Shown here piece after piece: positions 33,842 to 43,879 of a stretch of 64,000 nt of DNA (position 1 is the first letter of the stretch; each line of letters opens with the position of its first letter). The notes below the pieces were generated by a model. It saw nothing but the letters and a program-made list of their open reading frames with translations. It was not told the origin of the DNA and made no database searches. Source of the DNA: Ailurus styani (lineage: Eukaryota > Chordata > Mammalia > Carnivora > Ailuridae); NCBI GenBank assembly GCA_002007465.1, contig LNAC01000340.1, positions 1,542,141 through 1,606,140 of the forward strand, read 5' to 3'. The translations under genes and the position numbers were made by a program.

Positions 33842-34184
33842 GACATGAACAGACACTTCTCCAAAGAAGACATACAAATGGGTAACAGACACATGAAAAA
33901 ATGTTCATCATCACTAGTCATCAGGGAAATTCAAATCAAAACCGCATCGTGATACCACCGTACCCCCGTTAGAATAGCCTAAATCAACAGGACAGGAAAC
34001 AACAACTGTTGGAGAGGATGTGGAGAAAGGGCAACCCTCTTACTCAGTTGGTGGGAATGCAAGTTGGTGCAGCCACTTTGGAAAACAGTGTGGAGATTCC
34101 TCAAAAAATTAAAAATAGAGCTACCCTATGACCCTGCAATTGCTCTACTGGGTATTTACCCTGAAGATACAAAGGTGATGAGTT

Positions 34185-34735
34185 GAATGAGGTATAAAAG
34201 AGAGGAGTCAAGGGTGACTCCTAGGTTTGCAGCCTAAGCAGTAGAAGGATGTTGCCAAATAATGAGATGGAGAATGCTGTGGGAAGAGCAGGTTTGAGAA
34301 CGGGAGAAAGCTCAGAAGTTCAGCTAAGAGGTGCACAACTATAGAAGTTGAGTAGCCAACTGAATGTATGAATCTGGAGTTCAGGAGAGGCCTGAAAAGG
34401 ATATATAATTTGGAGAGTCTTCAATTTATGACTGGTATTGAAAACTATAATCCTGTATGAGATCACCAAGGGAGAGGTGTACATGGAGAAGAGAAGAGGT
34501 ACAATGACAGCGTTGGGGGATGAAGAAGAACCAGCACAAGAGACTAAGAAGGAGCAGCCAACGAAGTAAAATCAAAACTGGGTGTGGGTACTGTCCTGGA
34601 GGTCACAGGAAGACACTTTCAAGGATGAGACTGTGATCAAATGCAAGTCAAGTAAGATAAATACAGAATTAGCCTCTGGGTTTAGCAACATGGAGACGAC
34701 TGATAACTTTGATTAATCCAAGTTTTGACTACTAA
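34185..34735 (+). mobile_element. Ancient interspersed repeat (same family as 16285-16530)
   Basis: 'gagtcaagggtgactcctag', 'gaatctggagttcaggagag', 'gatcaccaagggagaggtgt', 'gagactaagaaggagcagcc' and 'aagtcaagtaagataaatac' match the body of a widespread old mammalian repeat. Its left end meets the broken end of the L1, so the L1 either inserted here or was fused to it by a deletion. Confidence 0.6.
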
Positions 34736-35099
34736 ATTGGTAAATTATTTCAGATATCTCCCAACTTTACTTTGAAAATGGCCCAAAGTTTCCAAAAGAG
34801 TGGCAAAGTTTAGTTTTGATTCTCAGACCACAATAAACTCAAGGGTGGGGTTTTTATCTTATTTTTCTCTAATATGATGCTTCGTAAATAGTAGATATTT
34901 AAAAAATATTTGACATGTAAAGGAAATGGATTTGATGCTCAGTATGCAAGTCTCTTCCTTCTCCTTTTCCCCTTGTTTTTCTGCTGGATACTGTCTTCTG
35001 CTTTTAAAATTTCTTCCTCAATAGATGAAAAATTCAATCTTTCATGGATCCCCATTTTTGATAAAATGAACTAATGTAAGAAGAAAAACATACCACAAC
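34736..35099. other. Unassigned sequence
   Basis: AT-rich text with no recognised gene or repeat. Confidence 0.5.
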
Positions 35100-35265
35100 A
35101 ATTATGCTCTGAGGGCTTACTGTGTACCTGTCACTAGACCAAGCATTTCATAAATGTAATCTCCACAATAACATTGCAAGGCAGGCAGTATTCTTCCAAT
35201 TTTATCATCTTATAGGTTAAAAAATTGAGACTCATAGCAGTTAAGCAATATGCCAGGATCTTTGG
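35100..35265 (-). mobile_element. MIR SINE
   Basis: Antisense MIR: 'gggcttactgtgtacctgtc', 'agcatttcataaatgtaatc', 'caattttatcatcttatagg' and 'ttgagactcatagcagttaa', covering the 3' half and part of the core. Confidence 0.75.
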
Positions 35266-35289
35266 AGTAGTGCTTGCTATGTGTTCACC

Positions 35290-35650
35290 AAAGTTCATTT
35301 CATTTTCCTTCTGGGCACACAGCTTGTTACGTTTCCCAGTCTCCTTTGTAGTTAGGTATGGTCATGTGACTGAGTCTACAATGCAATGTGGGCACAAGGG
35401 TAGGTACCCATAACAGCCTTACATACATAATCTTCTCTCTCTTTCTATGTACAGGAGCTAAAGAGAGCAAACCTTGAAACCTGGTGGAGTCACAAGATGG
35501 AAGGAAACAGGGTCCCTGAATGACTTGTCTGTAGGAACATGGACATTTGTAAGTGTAAGAAGTAAATTTATTTTGTTAGGCCTTTAGATGTTGGAATTTC
35601 ATACTACAGCTAGTATTACTTACCTTAAATGGTCATACAGCTTGTGAGCC
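35290..35650 (+). mobile_element. Ancient LTR-like repeat
   Basis: 'tctgggcacacagcttgtta', 'cgtttcccagtctcctttgt', 'agttaggtatggtcatgtga', 'ctggtggagtcacaagatgg' and 'gtccctgaatgacttgtctg' match a well-spread old mammalian repeat whose 3' end has an 'aataaa...tttgtt' segment. It is similar to the copies at about 11850-12208 and 46680-47325. Confidence 0.6.
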
Positions 35651-36099
35651 TGAAAGCTTGTTTTATGGAGGGGCAAAACTGGAGGACACTACTGGACTAG
35701 GGGATATCAGGCATGAAGTGTAGACACATATCAAAAAGAATGGATTTAAGTGACTGTTCATACAACACATGCTATATGCTGAGATGTCCCTCTCCCTTCC
35801 CCATTTTGACCAAAGAATGCTATCAAGATCTTTCCCCTCCGGGCCAGAGATGAGTACAGTATTCTCTGAGGTCTCTAACCTCCAGGCAGGAAAAAAGACT
35901 AGAAGGTACTGACCAAGGGGTTTCCTAGCACACAGTCTGGTAAAGTCAATGCTGACAAGCTCTGCTGCTTTACCGAGAGCTTCCTATCAGTCCTTTGGTT
36001 TCTCACTGTCATTCCTAACAAGCAAACAGGTTTACCAGACATGAGGAGAGGCACTAATATGAAATAGAGACCAAATAAATAAACAGAGAGGAAATACAA
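35651..36099. other. Unassigned sequence
   Basis: No gene or repeat is recognised. Confidence 0.5.
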
Positions 36100-36640
36100 C
36101 ACAGAGGGAACATGGACTTGAGGAAATGTCAAAACATCTTTCATTAATGTTCTTAAGAGAGATAAGATAGTCTGTGAATGAAATGAGAAAAAGATGCTCT
36201 AAAATGAAGAAAGAGAAGAAAAGTTTTTGGTAATTAAAAACATAAGGACAGAAATAAAAATCTTAATAGAAGAATTGGAAGATAAATTTGAAGAAATATA
36301 AAAAGTTGAGCAAAAGGACAAAGAAATAAAAATAGGAATGAAATTGTGTCAGTATTAGAGGACTGGTCCAAAAGAAATTCCAGAAAAAGAGGTTGGAGAA
36401 AGCCAAAGAGAAGGCTGGAAACAATCCATGAAATGATTAAGAAAACTTCCCAACACTAATGGACATGGGTTGACTGATCAAAAGAGCTGTCACCTGGTGT
36501 ATGGGGGCTGCATGGGGAAATCTGCATAAAGGCTTATTGTGAAATTTCCGAATATTGGAGACAAAAGAAGATTCTGTGAGTTTGTCCACATGATGGACAA
36601 CCCACCAGATCTGAGTAGAAATAGACCCTCTGAGTGCTAT
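36100..36640 (+). mobile_element. HAL1/L1 ORF1-type LINE fragment
   Basis: A-rich sense text: 'gtccaaaagaaattccagaa', 'aaagaggttggagaaagcca', 'tgattaagaaaacttcccaa', 'cactaatggacatgggttga' and 'ttggagacaaaagaagattc'. The order is that of the ORF1-to-3' region of HAL1-type LINEs ('gaggaaataatcaaagaaat', 'aaaatttcccagaactgaag'). No intact frame remains. Confidence 0.6.
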
Positions 36641-37664
36641 CAATAACAAGTTCTGAGTAACCTGAGTGTAGAATGCTCTGGAGAGTCTGACCTAGACCTG
36701 GTTTCTCTTGAGCTTGTGCTGAGGAAGTTCTTGCTCTCTACTTCATGACCTGCTGCTTAGATAAGCTGAGAACACTCATTTATGTAAGGAATGTTCTGCT
36801 TTGATCTGACCTTGAGAGCTGGACTTAGCCCATGTAAATTCAGAGTAGCCCACTTACCCTGACTATGTTCCTTCCGTCCGTCTGGTTCTTGATCCATGTT
36901 ACCCTCTTGTCAAACAAGTTCCAGTGTTCCTGAAATGAGCTCTATGTTTTTGAGGACTTGCTTCCTTACTCAGTGACTTCCCCAGAAGGGGCTCTTTTGA
37001 CACCTCAGGGAAGCTGAAGCCAGACCACGACCTAGAGACTCAGGTCAGCCGGTTTTCTCATGCGGGTCTCTATCTAGCACGGACACGTGTAACTTTGTGA
37101 TGCTATCTCATTTTCCAAAATGAAATCTATTATTTGGATCTTCATGCCCAAGTGGAGATCCACAAGTAAAAGCTGGAGAATGATTAACACAGAAGGTGGG
37201 ATGGTAATTATTCCGGGTGGGGGTGCAGGGGTAAAGGGAGGGGCATGTGACTGGGAAGGGACACAGTGGGTACCTAAGTGACCAGTAATGTTCTTGTTAT
37301 TAACTGACTAGTACTACAAGAGTACTTTAAAATGTTCTGTATGTATGATCCACCTCATAATTTTGAAAAATGAACAGTTGAGCCAAGAAATTGTCCAGGG
37401 TCCTTCCAACAATGATAAGCTCCGATTTTGTCAGGCTGTGATTGGAATTGGATGCGAAGAATGAATCTGATGGGACAATTCACTGCAGTTTATGAGATCA
37501 CTCTAGTAGGGAGAGCCTTGATTTGGTATGAATGTTTGCAGGTCCCAGAGACAAGGGTGATGAACTGCTGATGGACAGTAGGGGTCAGAGAAAACTCTGT
37601 GAGGTAGGTTGACCAGGAAATGCTTTCGTCATTGCATTACCTCTCCCCATCTGGTTTATTCTCA
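36641..37664. other. Unassigned sequence
   Basis: About 1 kb without a recognised repeat or exon. A few CpGs are scattered at 37015-37090. Confidence 0.5.
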
Positions 37665-38225
37665 ACAGTGTCCAGAAAGATTCTTTAGTAACTTAAGTCA
37701 GATGGTTTCACTTCTCCACTCAAAACTCTCCATAGATTTCCCATGTCTTACAGGGTAGAATCTGGAAGGATAATGTATTATCTGGCCCTATGCCACCTCT
37801 GTGACCTCTTTCCAACTATCCATGTGTACCATCCACCATTCACAATGCTTCAACTCCTCTAATATGCCACTCTTTCTCAAAGGGACGAGACACACATCTA
37901 TCCCAAGGCCTTTGCACTTGCCAGTCTCCTCTGCCTAAGGATTGCTACCTACTGATATTCCTAGGGCTTGCATCCTTATTTCCTTCAGGTTCCTGCTGAA
38001 ATGCCACTTTGTGAGGCCTTTCCTGATGATTATTTGAAATTTTAACTCCTTCTTTCATCTTTAACATTCCCTTCCCTTTGTATTTTTCTCATTTCATATA
38101 TTTATTTGTTCATTTGTTACTGCTTTTACCCGCCTCATCATCTCCTCCCAACTAGAATATAGCCTCCATAGGGGCAGAATTTTTATCTGCTTTGTTCTCT
38201 GGAATAGTCCTGACATGCAGAGAGT
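37665..38225 (+). mobile_element. L2 LINE 3' portion
   Basis: A long sense L2 segment: 'cacttctccactcaaaactc', 'gcctttgcacttgccagtct', 'cttcaggttcctgctgaaat', 'gccactttgtgaggcctttc', 'ttatttgttcatttgttact' and 'ctagaatatagcctccatag'. These are successive landmarks of L2 from the end of ORF2 into the 3' UTR. It is inactive. Confidence 0.85.
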
Positions 38226-39052
38226 GTCAAAGCAACACCTCAGTTTCCCTCTCGGTCTGCCTGGTCCTAGGACTCCATTTTTCAGATCTGTGGTGTTTCC
38301 TTACATAAGGAGTAGTTGATGGTATGGCTAAACAATGGATGTTGATAAAGCGTATTCACCCTGAGGAGCATGAAGAGTGCTAGTCACATGCCAAAGCTTA
38401 TTACTTACCATTAGGAAAACACAAGAAACTCTGATAGGCCTGGGAGTAGCCCAACCTTCCAGACTCCAACGACACCTTCTAGATTTCCTGAGCTACCCCA
38501 TTGGCATGCTCTGAGCCCTCATAATTTAGCCAATTACTTGACATGCATTCTCTTATTGCCTTATAAAGCTTTCATTGAATTATGACTTACAACAGATCAG
38601 GACAGGCCTAAGTAAAAACAGAGAATTGCTCTTTCGGTGGAGTGTGTTCAAGAGGACAGCAGAGCAAACACCAAAGACTAATCAGGGTTTAATGAGAATT
38701 ATTCCTCCTATTTGATTTGGAAGGCTTTGGTGATCCCAAATAAGAAAAATTCAGACTCCCTCATGCCTAGAAACTGAATTTACTTGAATGTCCCATTAGG
38801 GATGGTGAAACTGGGATGAGTTTTTAGAAGGAAACGTGAAACAAACAAACAAACAAAAAAACAGTAGTGAGAACTTCCTAAGTAGGCAAAGGGAAAATTT
38901 GTGACCTGCAAAACTCTTTGAATGGACCAATGGGTTTGTTTTATGCAAGCAGAGACTTTAGTTATGAAGGAGGGGGGATATACTCACAAAACTTTCTCAC
39001 CTTAAAGTTAGTCATGCTGAGTGATGATTTATTACTTTAGAAGTAAAAGGTC
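38226..39052. other. Unassigned sequence with an (AAAC)n run
   Basis: No gene is recognised. An AAAC array of about five units lies at 38839-38862. Confidence 0.5.
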
Positions 39053-39232
39053 TGGTGGTGCCTGGATGGCTCAGTCAGTTAGGTGTCCAACTTCTGATTT
39101 TGGCTCGGGTCATAATCTCAGGGTCGTGAGTCTGAGCTCCACATTGGGCTCTGTGTTGGGTGTGGAGACTGTTTAAGATTCTCTTTCTCCCTCTGCCCTT
39201 CCCCTCTTCCCCTCAAATAGAAAAGAAATAAA
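39053..39232 (+). mobile_element. CAN-SINE, older, plus strand
   Basis: 'ggtgcctggatggctcagtc', 'ttctgattttggctcgggtc', 'ataatctcagggtcgtgagt', 'tggagactgtttaagattct' and 'ctttctccctctgcccttcc', followed by 'aaatagaaaagaaataaaa'. This is the older type with a 'ttaagattctctctc' body. No clear target duplication is seen. Confidence 0.9.
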
Positions 39233-39299
39233 ATGCCTGGACTGATGCATTCTGGATTCTTGGCAATAAAGCAAGGCTGAATCATCTTTGGTAAATGAA

Positions 39300-39465
39300 A
39301 TGATTGGGCTCTTATTAAAGTCCTTACATTTGCATAATGTTTTATATTTTACAGAACATGCATATTCCATAGGTTTACCTTCTCAGTAATTCTGGAGAAG
39401 GGACAGGACAAGAAATACAGTCCCCATTTTGCCATTGAAGAAACAAGGACTCAAAGAAAACAGTT
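39300..39465 (-). mobile_element. MIR SINE
   Basis: Antisense MIR, diverged: 'ctttgcataatgttttatat'-like 3' text, then 'ccccattttgccattgaaga' and 'aacaaggactcaaagaaaac', matching the 'ccattttacagatgaggaaactgaggc' part of the core. Confidence 0.6.
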
Positions 39466-39499
39466 TCCTCCAACATCCTTTATGCAGTGCTGCCCAACT

Positions 39500-39666
39500 T
39501 TCTCTGATATTCTGGAATATTCTATAGTTACATTGTCTCATATGGTAGTTACTAGCCACAGGGGCTATTGAGTGCCTGATATGTGGTTAGTATGATGAAG
39601 GAACTGAATTTTTAATTTTTTAAACACTTATTTTTTTTAAAGATTCTATTTATTTATTTATTTGAC

Positions 39667-39710
<44 letters not shown>

Positions 39711-39935
39711 CAAGTAGGCAGAGAGGCAGAGAGAGAGAGAGGAGGGAGCAGGTTCCCCACCGAGCAGGGAGCCCGATGCAGGACTCGATCCCAGGACCTT
39801 GAGATCATGACCTGAGCCGAAGGCAGAGGCTTTAACCCACTGAGCCATCCAGGCACCCAATTGTTTAAACATTTAAACCACCATTTAAATAGCCATTTGT
39901 GGCTAGTAACTACCGTATTAGACAGTTAGCAAGTA
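39500..39935. mobile_element. Palindromic non-autonomous DNA transposon split by a SINE
   Basis: Two 17-bp perfect inverted arms, 'ggtagttactagccaca' (39544-39560) and 'tgtggctagtaactacc' (39898-39914), bound AT-rich text typical of a common MER-type element ('tatggtagccactagccaca...aaattcagt'). The SINE at 39631-39858 sits inside. Without the SINE the element would form a long hairpin. Confidence 0.75.
39631..39858 (-). mobile_element. CAN-SINE (mustelid type) with expanded (GA)n
   Basis: Complete minus-strand copy: 'aaagattctatttatttatt', (GA)n at about 39671-39707, 'agattacaagtaggcagaga', 'gagcaggttccccaccgagc', and a head ending 'actgagccatccaggcaccc'. Flanks 'aattttttaaacactta' and 'aattgtttaaacattta' are an imperfect target duplication in low-complexity sequence. 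Confidence 0.95.
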
Positions 39936-40035
39936 GACACAGAAGAACTCTAATCAGGAATGGGTGATTCCATGCCCATTGTTTCCTAGTCTGGGCAAGT
40001 TGTAATTAATTATGAAACAGGAAGTGAAATTTGTT

Positions 40036-40108
40036 AAGAATGTAAAAAAATAAAATCTTAAATTAATTAATTGATTAATTAATTAATTAATTAAAAAAAA
40101 AAGAATGT
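40036..40108 (+). mobile_element. Near tail-only SINE insertion with (TTAA)n expansion
   Basis: 'aagaatgt' occurs at 40036-40043 and 40101-40108. Between them is 57 bp of A-rich text containing 'aaataaaatctt', which is the extreme 3' terminus of the CAN-SINE, followed by a TTAA array and poly(A). The simplest reading is a SINE insertion truncated almost to its tail, with later growth of the array. Confidence 0.6.
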
Positions 40109-40627
40109 CATAGCTTTAGGAGAGTAAAGCGGAATTTGTCCCAGAGACCCTTAGTCCAACATACCTGGGTTCAATCCCTCAGGCATTTTCACGCAGGCAA
40201 GTGCCTGCAGCTTGGCTTTTCCAGTAAAGCACAGGATGAAATCTGGTTGCCATTATGCCTGCTATATGATCTTTTTGTGGCTTCCATCTCCTTAGAACAA
40301 GAAAAAAGGCCTGAGTCTCCCCACATATGCTAGAATGATAAGCACCTATTTAATCTCTGTCACTGCAAAGAGAACGGAATATCTCCTTTGAAGTGAGTAA
40401 AGTTGTTTTGTGAATTTAGGCCAATTCCCCTGGGCTGAGGTGGGAGTGAGGGAGGTAGAGAGTTAGGCCAGGCCTCATGTTTCCCAGTAAACTCCCAGAT
40501 CTGAGGATATGTTAGTATTCTGTGCTACAGAAGGAGGAAGGAAAGGGGGGGGCATTCATACTTAGTGGGAGCAAGTTGTTCATTTGTTTCTCCATCAGCC
40601 TTGTGGGTTTGGAACTATTATAAAGCG
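40109..40627. other. Unassigned sequence
   Basis: No gene or repeat is recognised. The plus-strand open frame at 40136-40333 has no known domain. Confidence 0.5.
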
Positions 40628-40826
40628 GAGTTTCTCAGCCTCTGCACTATTGATATTTTGGGCCAAATAGTTTTCTGCTGTGGGGGACTGTCCTGTGCAT
40701 TGCAGGATGTTTCATTGCACCTCTGACCTTTGTCCATCCCCCAGCTATGACAACCAAAAAATGCCTGCAGATATTGCCAAATAAATTCTGGATGCATCCA
40801 GGTTGAGAAGCACTGTCGAAGAATGA
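40628..40826 (-). mobile_element. MER20-type hAT DNA transposon fossil
   Basis: 'agtttctcagcctctgcact', 'attgatattttgggccaaat', 'gtcctgtgcattgcaggatg', 'tgacaaccaaaaaatgcctg', 'cagatattgccaaataaatt' and 'aggttgagaagcactg' match MER20 read antisense, with both terminal inverted repeats present. MER20 copies sometimes act as regulatory elements in mammals; nothing here shows that. Confidence 0.88.
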
Positions 40827-41034
40827 GCTTACATGAATCCAGCCAATATCACACAGCCAGTATTTTGCTTGGAGTATTTTTAAGCTCAGGTTCTACCTCC
40901 CATCCCCAAAGCCCATTGTTTTTATGTCATACCCTTTTTAACTCTTGGTGGAGTTTGGGAAAAGCATTAAAGAAATTAAAACCAGAAAAGAATAAGAGCC
41001 CTTAACATCCATCCCTTCCTTCCCTAATCCAATA

Positions 41035-41125
41035 ATCATGTATCCCTAGTGTTTCAAATAGAGCCTGATATAGAGAGTGCATTCAATAATTATTTTCTAG
41101 TCTGTGTGCATGAATGAATGAAGCT
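41035..41125 (+). mobile_element. L2 LINE 3' end
   Basis: 'gcctgatatagagagtgcat' then 'tcaataattattttctagtc' and 'gcatgaatgaatgaagctc' match the extreme 3' end of L2 ('catagtaggtgctcaataaatgtttgttgaatgaatgaa'). Confidence 0.6.
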
Positions 41126-41327
41126 CAAAGATATCATGTCTGCCATTTTGGGACATTGGATGGGCCAGGGCCGGGGCCAGGCATATGTTCTAAAGGATCA
41201 GAAAGTAGAAATAGAAAGGCTTGAGAGAATTTGAGTTGCGGAAGTTCCTTGGGATGAACCCAAATTAAGAGTCTTTGGAAGATATTCTCAAATCAGGATC
41301 CCAGAGAAGAGCCACAAAGACAAAACT

Positions 41328-41440
41328 TAAGTGGTAGGCATCCTAGTGGTTAAGAGCATGAATGTGAAATCAGGCAAATCTGGCTTGGATTCTGGCTCTT
41401 TTGATTGTTTTGCATGTGACCATCATTCTTTTTCTAATCA
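41328..41440 (+). mobile_element. MIR SINE 5' part
   Basis: 'catcctagtggttaagagca', 'tcaggcaaatctggcttgga' and 'ttctggctcttttgattgtt' match the sense MIR head and the start of the core. Confidence 0.75.
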
Positions 41441-41937
41441 TAAAGAAAAGAAGTATCCACAGGTAGAGGATCAGAAGAGAACAGCGCTGAGCTTGAGCAA
41501 GTCAGGGAGATAAGAAGAGGTCCAGGATGGCTGCCCTTATGAGACTGCTGGGGTGGGAATGGTGAGTGTGCTAGGCTGCTGAAAGATGAACAGTCTCAAG
41601 GAATAACCTTCATCTAGTTGTTTCCCCAGAAGCAGATGGCAATTTGTGCACAAGTAACCTTTTAAGGATATATTCCCAGGAGAAACTAGAAAAGGAACAA
41701 GAAAAGCAGGTTGGAGAAGAGAAAGTTGATCAGGGTTCAATTTCAGGCACAGTTCCAGGCTCAGCTTGCTCTTGTGGGGAGCTCTGGAGTGTAAACTACA
41801 TCTTGAGAGTTCCTCCTGCCTCGAGGCCAGGGAGCTTTACTTTCCTTCTCCAACCAGTGACCATTGGTTCTAGGATGCCTTGAGAGCTTCTGGCTCTCTG
41901 CACATTTAGGCAATTTGGCTCACTGGCTCAGGAGTAT
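41441..41937. other. Unassigned sequence
   Basis: No gene or repeat is recognised. The frames at 41537-41740 minus and 41644-41883 plus overlap each other and lack domains. Confidence 0.5.
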
Positions 41938-42462
41938 TTCTCTAAAGTCCACAATAGCCAAACTGTGGAAGGAGCCAAGATGCCCTTCAACAGACAAATG
42001 GATAAAGAAGATATCCATATATAAAGTGGAATATTACTCAGCCATCAGAGAGGATGAATACCCACCATTTGCATCAACATGGATGAAAGCGAAGGGGATT
42101 ATGCTAAGTGAAATAAGTCAGGCAGAGAAAGACAATTATCATATGGTTTCACTCATACGTGGAACATGAGGAATAGCATGGAAGACTTTAGGAGAAGGAA
42201 GGGAAAAATGAAGGGAGTCAATCAGAGGAGGAGAAAAACCATGAGAGACTATGGACTCTGGGAAACAAACTGAGGGTTTCAGTGCGAGGGGGATGGGGGA
42301 TGGGTTAGCCTGGTGATGAGTATTAAGGAGGGCATGTATTGCAATGAGCTCGTTGTTATACATAAACAGTGAATCATGGAACACTACATCAAAAACTAAT
42401 GAAGTACTGTATGGTGCTTAACATAACATAATAAAAAATAAATAAAACTATCAGTAATTAAA
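41938..42462 (+). mobile_element. Carnivore L1 3' end (ORF2 C-terminus plus 3' UTR), 5'-truncated
   Basis: 'caatagccaaactgtggaag', 'gatgcccttcaacagacaaa', 'tggaatattactcagccatc', 'atcaacatggatgaaagcga' and 'aagtgaaataagtcaggcag' are the last part of L1 ORF2. 'catatggtttcactcatacg', 'ggtgatgagtattaaggagg' and 'gtactgtatggtgcttaaca' are the 3' UTR, ending in an A-rich tail. The 101-residue frame at 41864-42169 is mostly this ORF2 end and is not a gene. Confidence 0.93.
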
Positions 42463-42954
42463 ACAATAAAGTTGTAAATAAAGTAATTAGAAATAAAGCA
42501 TACAGAAGCTGGGGATAGATGTAGAAAACCAGTATAAAACAGTTATGAATGAATCTGGGCGTAGCATTGAAAGTGTCCAGTCCAGGTGTTGAGGACTAAA
42601 TTGAGTTGCTTCTTGATCAAAATGATGAGTAGTCTTATAAACGATTGTGAAGCTATTGAGAACAAGAGAACTGGATAAATCAGGGCTAATTGGGAAGGCA
42701 GGATTGAGATACAAAGCTTTGGAGGTGGCCCGCCATAGGTCCTGAATCCTCTTAAGGTATTTCTGATCTGCTCCAGCTTCAGGCCATCATAGACATGCAC
42801 TCTGGGGCTCTTGGCTCTCTTTTATGGATTCAGAACAACTACCTTTCTGGGCCCAGGGCATGGGCACACCAGGCTGGCTTCACAGAGATGGAGGGTTAAT
42901 TGGATATAACAACTTTCATTGGCCCAGTGAAAATGATGAGAATAACAATAATAA
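42463..42954. other. Unassigned sequence
   Basis: No gene is recognised. Overlapping minus-strand frames (42487-42714 and 42543-42800) have no known domain. Confidence 0.5.
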
Positions 42955-43180
42955 CTAAAATTTTTTGGCACCCTTCCTATATACCAGGCAATGGGTTAAG
43001 GGCTCAGTTGGCATCGACTCTATCCTTCATCATGAGTCTGCAAAGCAGTTACTATTACCACCACCGTAATTTCTACATTAGTAGAAATTGAGGCTGGGAG
43101 AGGTTGTTTTTGCAAGTTATGTACCTCTTGAATGATGGAGTCAGAAGGCAAATTCAACTCTGAATCCAAAGCTCCTTTTC
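42955..43180 (-). mobile_element. MIR SINE, nearly full length
   Basis: Antisense MIR: 'cttcctatataccaggcaat', 'gggttaagggctcagttggc', 'gtttctacattagtagaaa'-type core, 'aattgaggctgggagaggtt' and 'aggcaaattcaactctgaat'. Confidence 0.8.
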
Positions 43181-43747
43181 TTAACTCCCAAGAGACAAAT
43201 ACCCCCCAGTCATCACTAAGCATTTATTGAAACTCTTAATACTCTCCTGGTTCTTGGCGGGTTTGTGATCCAGGAGAGGGAGGGGATAAGTAAGTTCTGA
43301 TTACATGAAAGCCAACAAGAAGGGTCCAGACACATATCATCAGACCAGTATAATGGTCTTGGATACCTAGAAGCTTTTAGGTTGTGTCTTATCAGCAACC
43401 TGCTGCAGCAAAGCCGGATGCCTCAGCAGTGATGCTATGGAGGACAAAGAGGTGGGGTAGGTTGGAAGCAGAGGAGGATTGGGGACTGCAACCTGGGCTG
43501 GCAGGGAATTTGAAGACAAATTCCTCTTCTTGTGCTGATCTCTTGGGATACAAAGAACATCTGGCCTGGGATAAAAGGAACCCTGGAACTGCTGCATGGG
43601 AAAGGCAGCCTCCCATGGTCCCTGCCTGCCCCCTACCCCTTGCCTTTGCAGCCAGGACAAGGACAGTCCCCCACCCTTGGCCTTAGTTGGTGGTGTTGGG
43701 TACAGGCTAAAAAGAGAATGCCTGGATTCATTTAGAAGTGGCTGAGG
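43181..43747. other. Unassigned sequence
   Basis: GC-richer than its surroundings. Four overlapping open frames on both strands (43367-43735) have no known domain. The stretch has no recognised repeat. Confidence 0.5.
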
Positions 43748-43875
43748 TGTCCTGGGGAGATCACTCAGTTTAGAATCTGGTGACTTGGGGTTGACATGTC
43801 ACTCACCAGCTGAGTGTTCTTGGAAAAGTCACTTAACATTTCTGATTCTCAGCTTTCACATCTTCAGTAACAGGG
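43748..43875 (+). mobile_element. MIR SINE
   Basis: Sense MIR: 'actcagtttagaatctggtg', 'tcactcaccagctgagtgtt', 'cttggaaaagtcacttaaca' and 'tttctgattctcagctttca'. It is followed directly by an antisense MIR. Confidence 0.78.
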
Positions 43876-43879
43876 TAGC

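Larger units (their letters stand above)
31375..34182 (+). mobile_element. 5'-inverted (twin-primed) L1 with broken ORF2, 3' end missing
   Basis: Left part (31375 to about 32920) is antisense and holds ORF2 from the post-endonuclease linker into the reverse transcriptase domain, ending at a 'TIRYLEF' segment. Right part (about 32920-34182) is sense and resumes at '[15 protein letters not shown]', running through the ORF2 C-terminal region to 'GIYPEDTKVMS'. The inverted piece ends at the codons where the direct piece begins, so little or no L1 was lost. This is the expected product of twin priming. The 3' UTR and poly(A) tail are absent, so a later deletion removed the right end. Confidence 0.92.
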
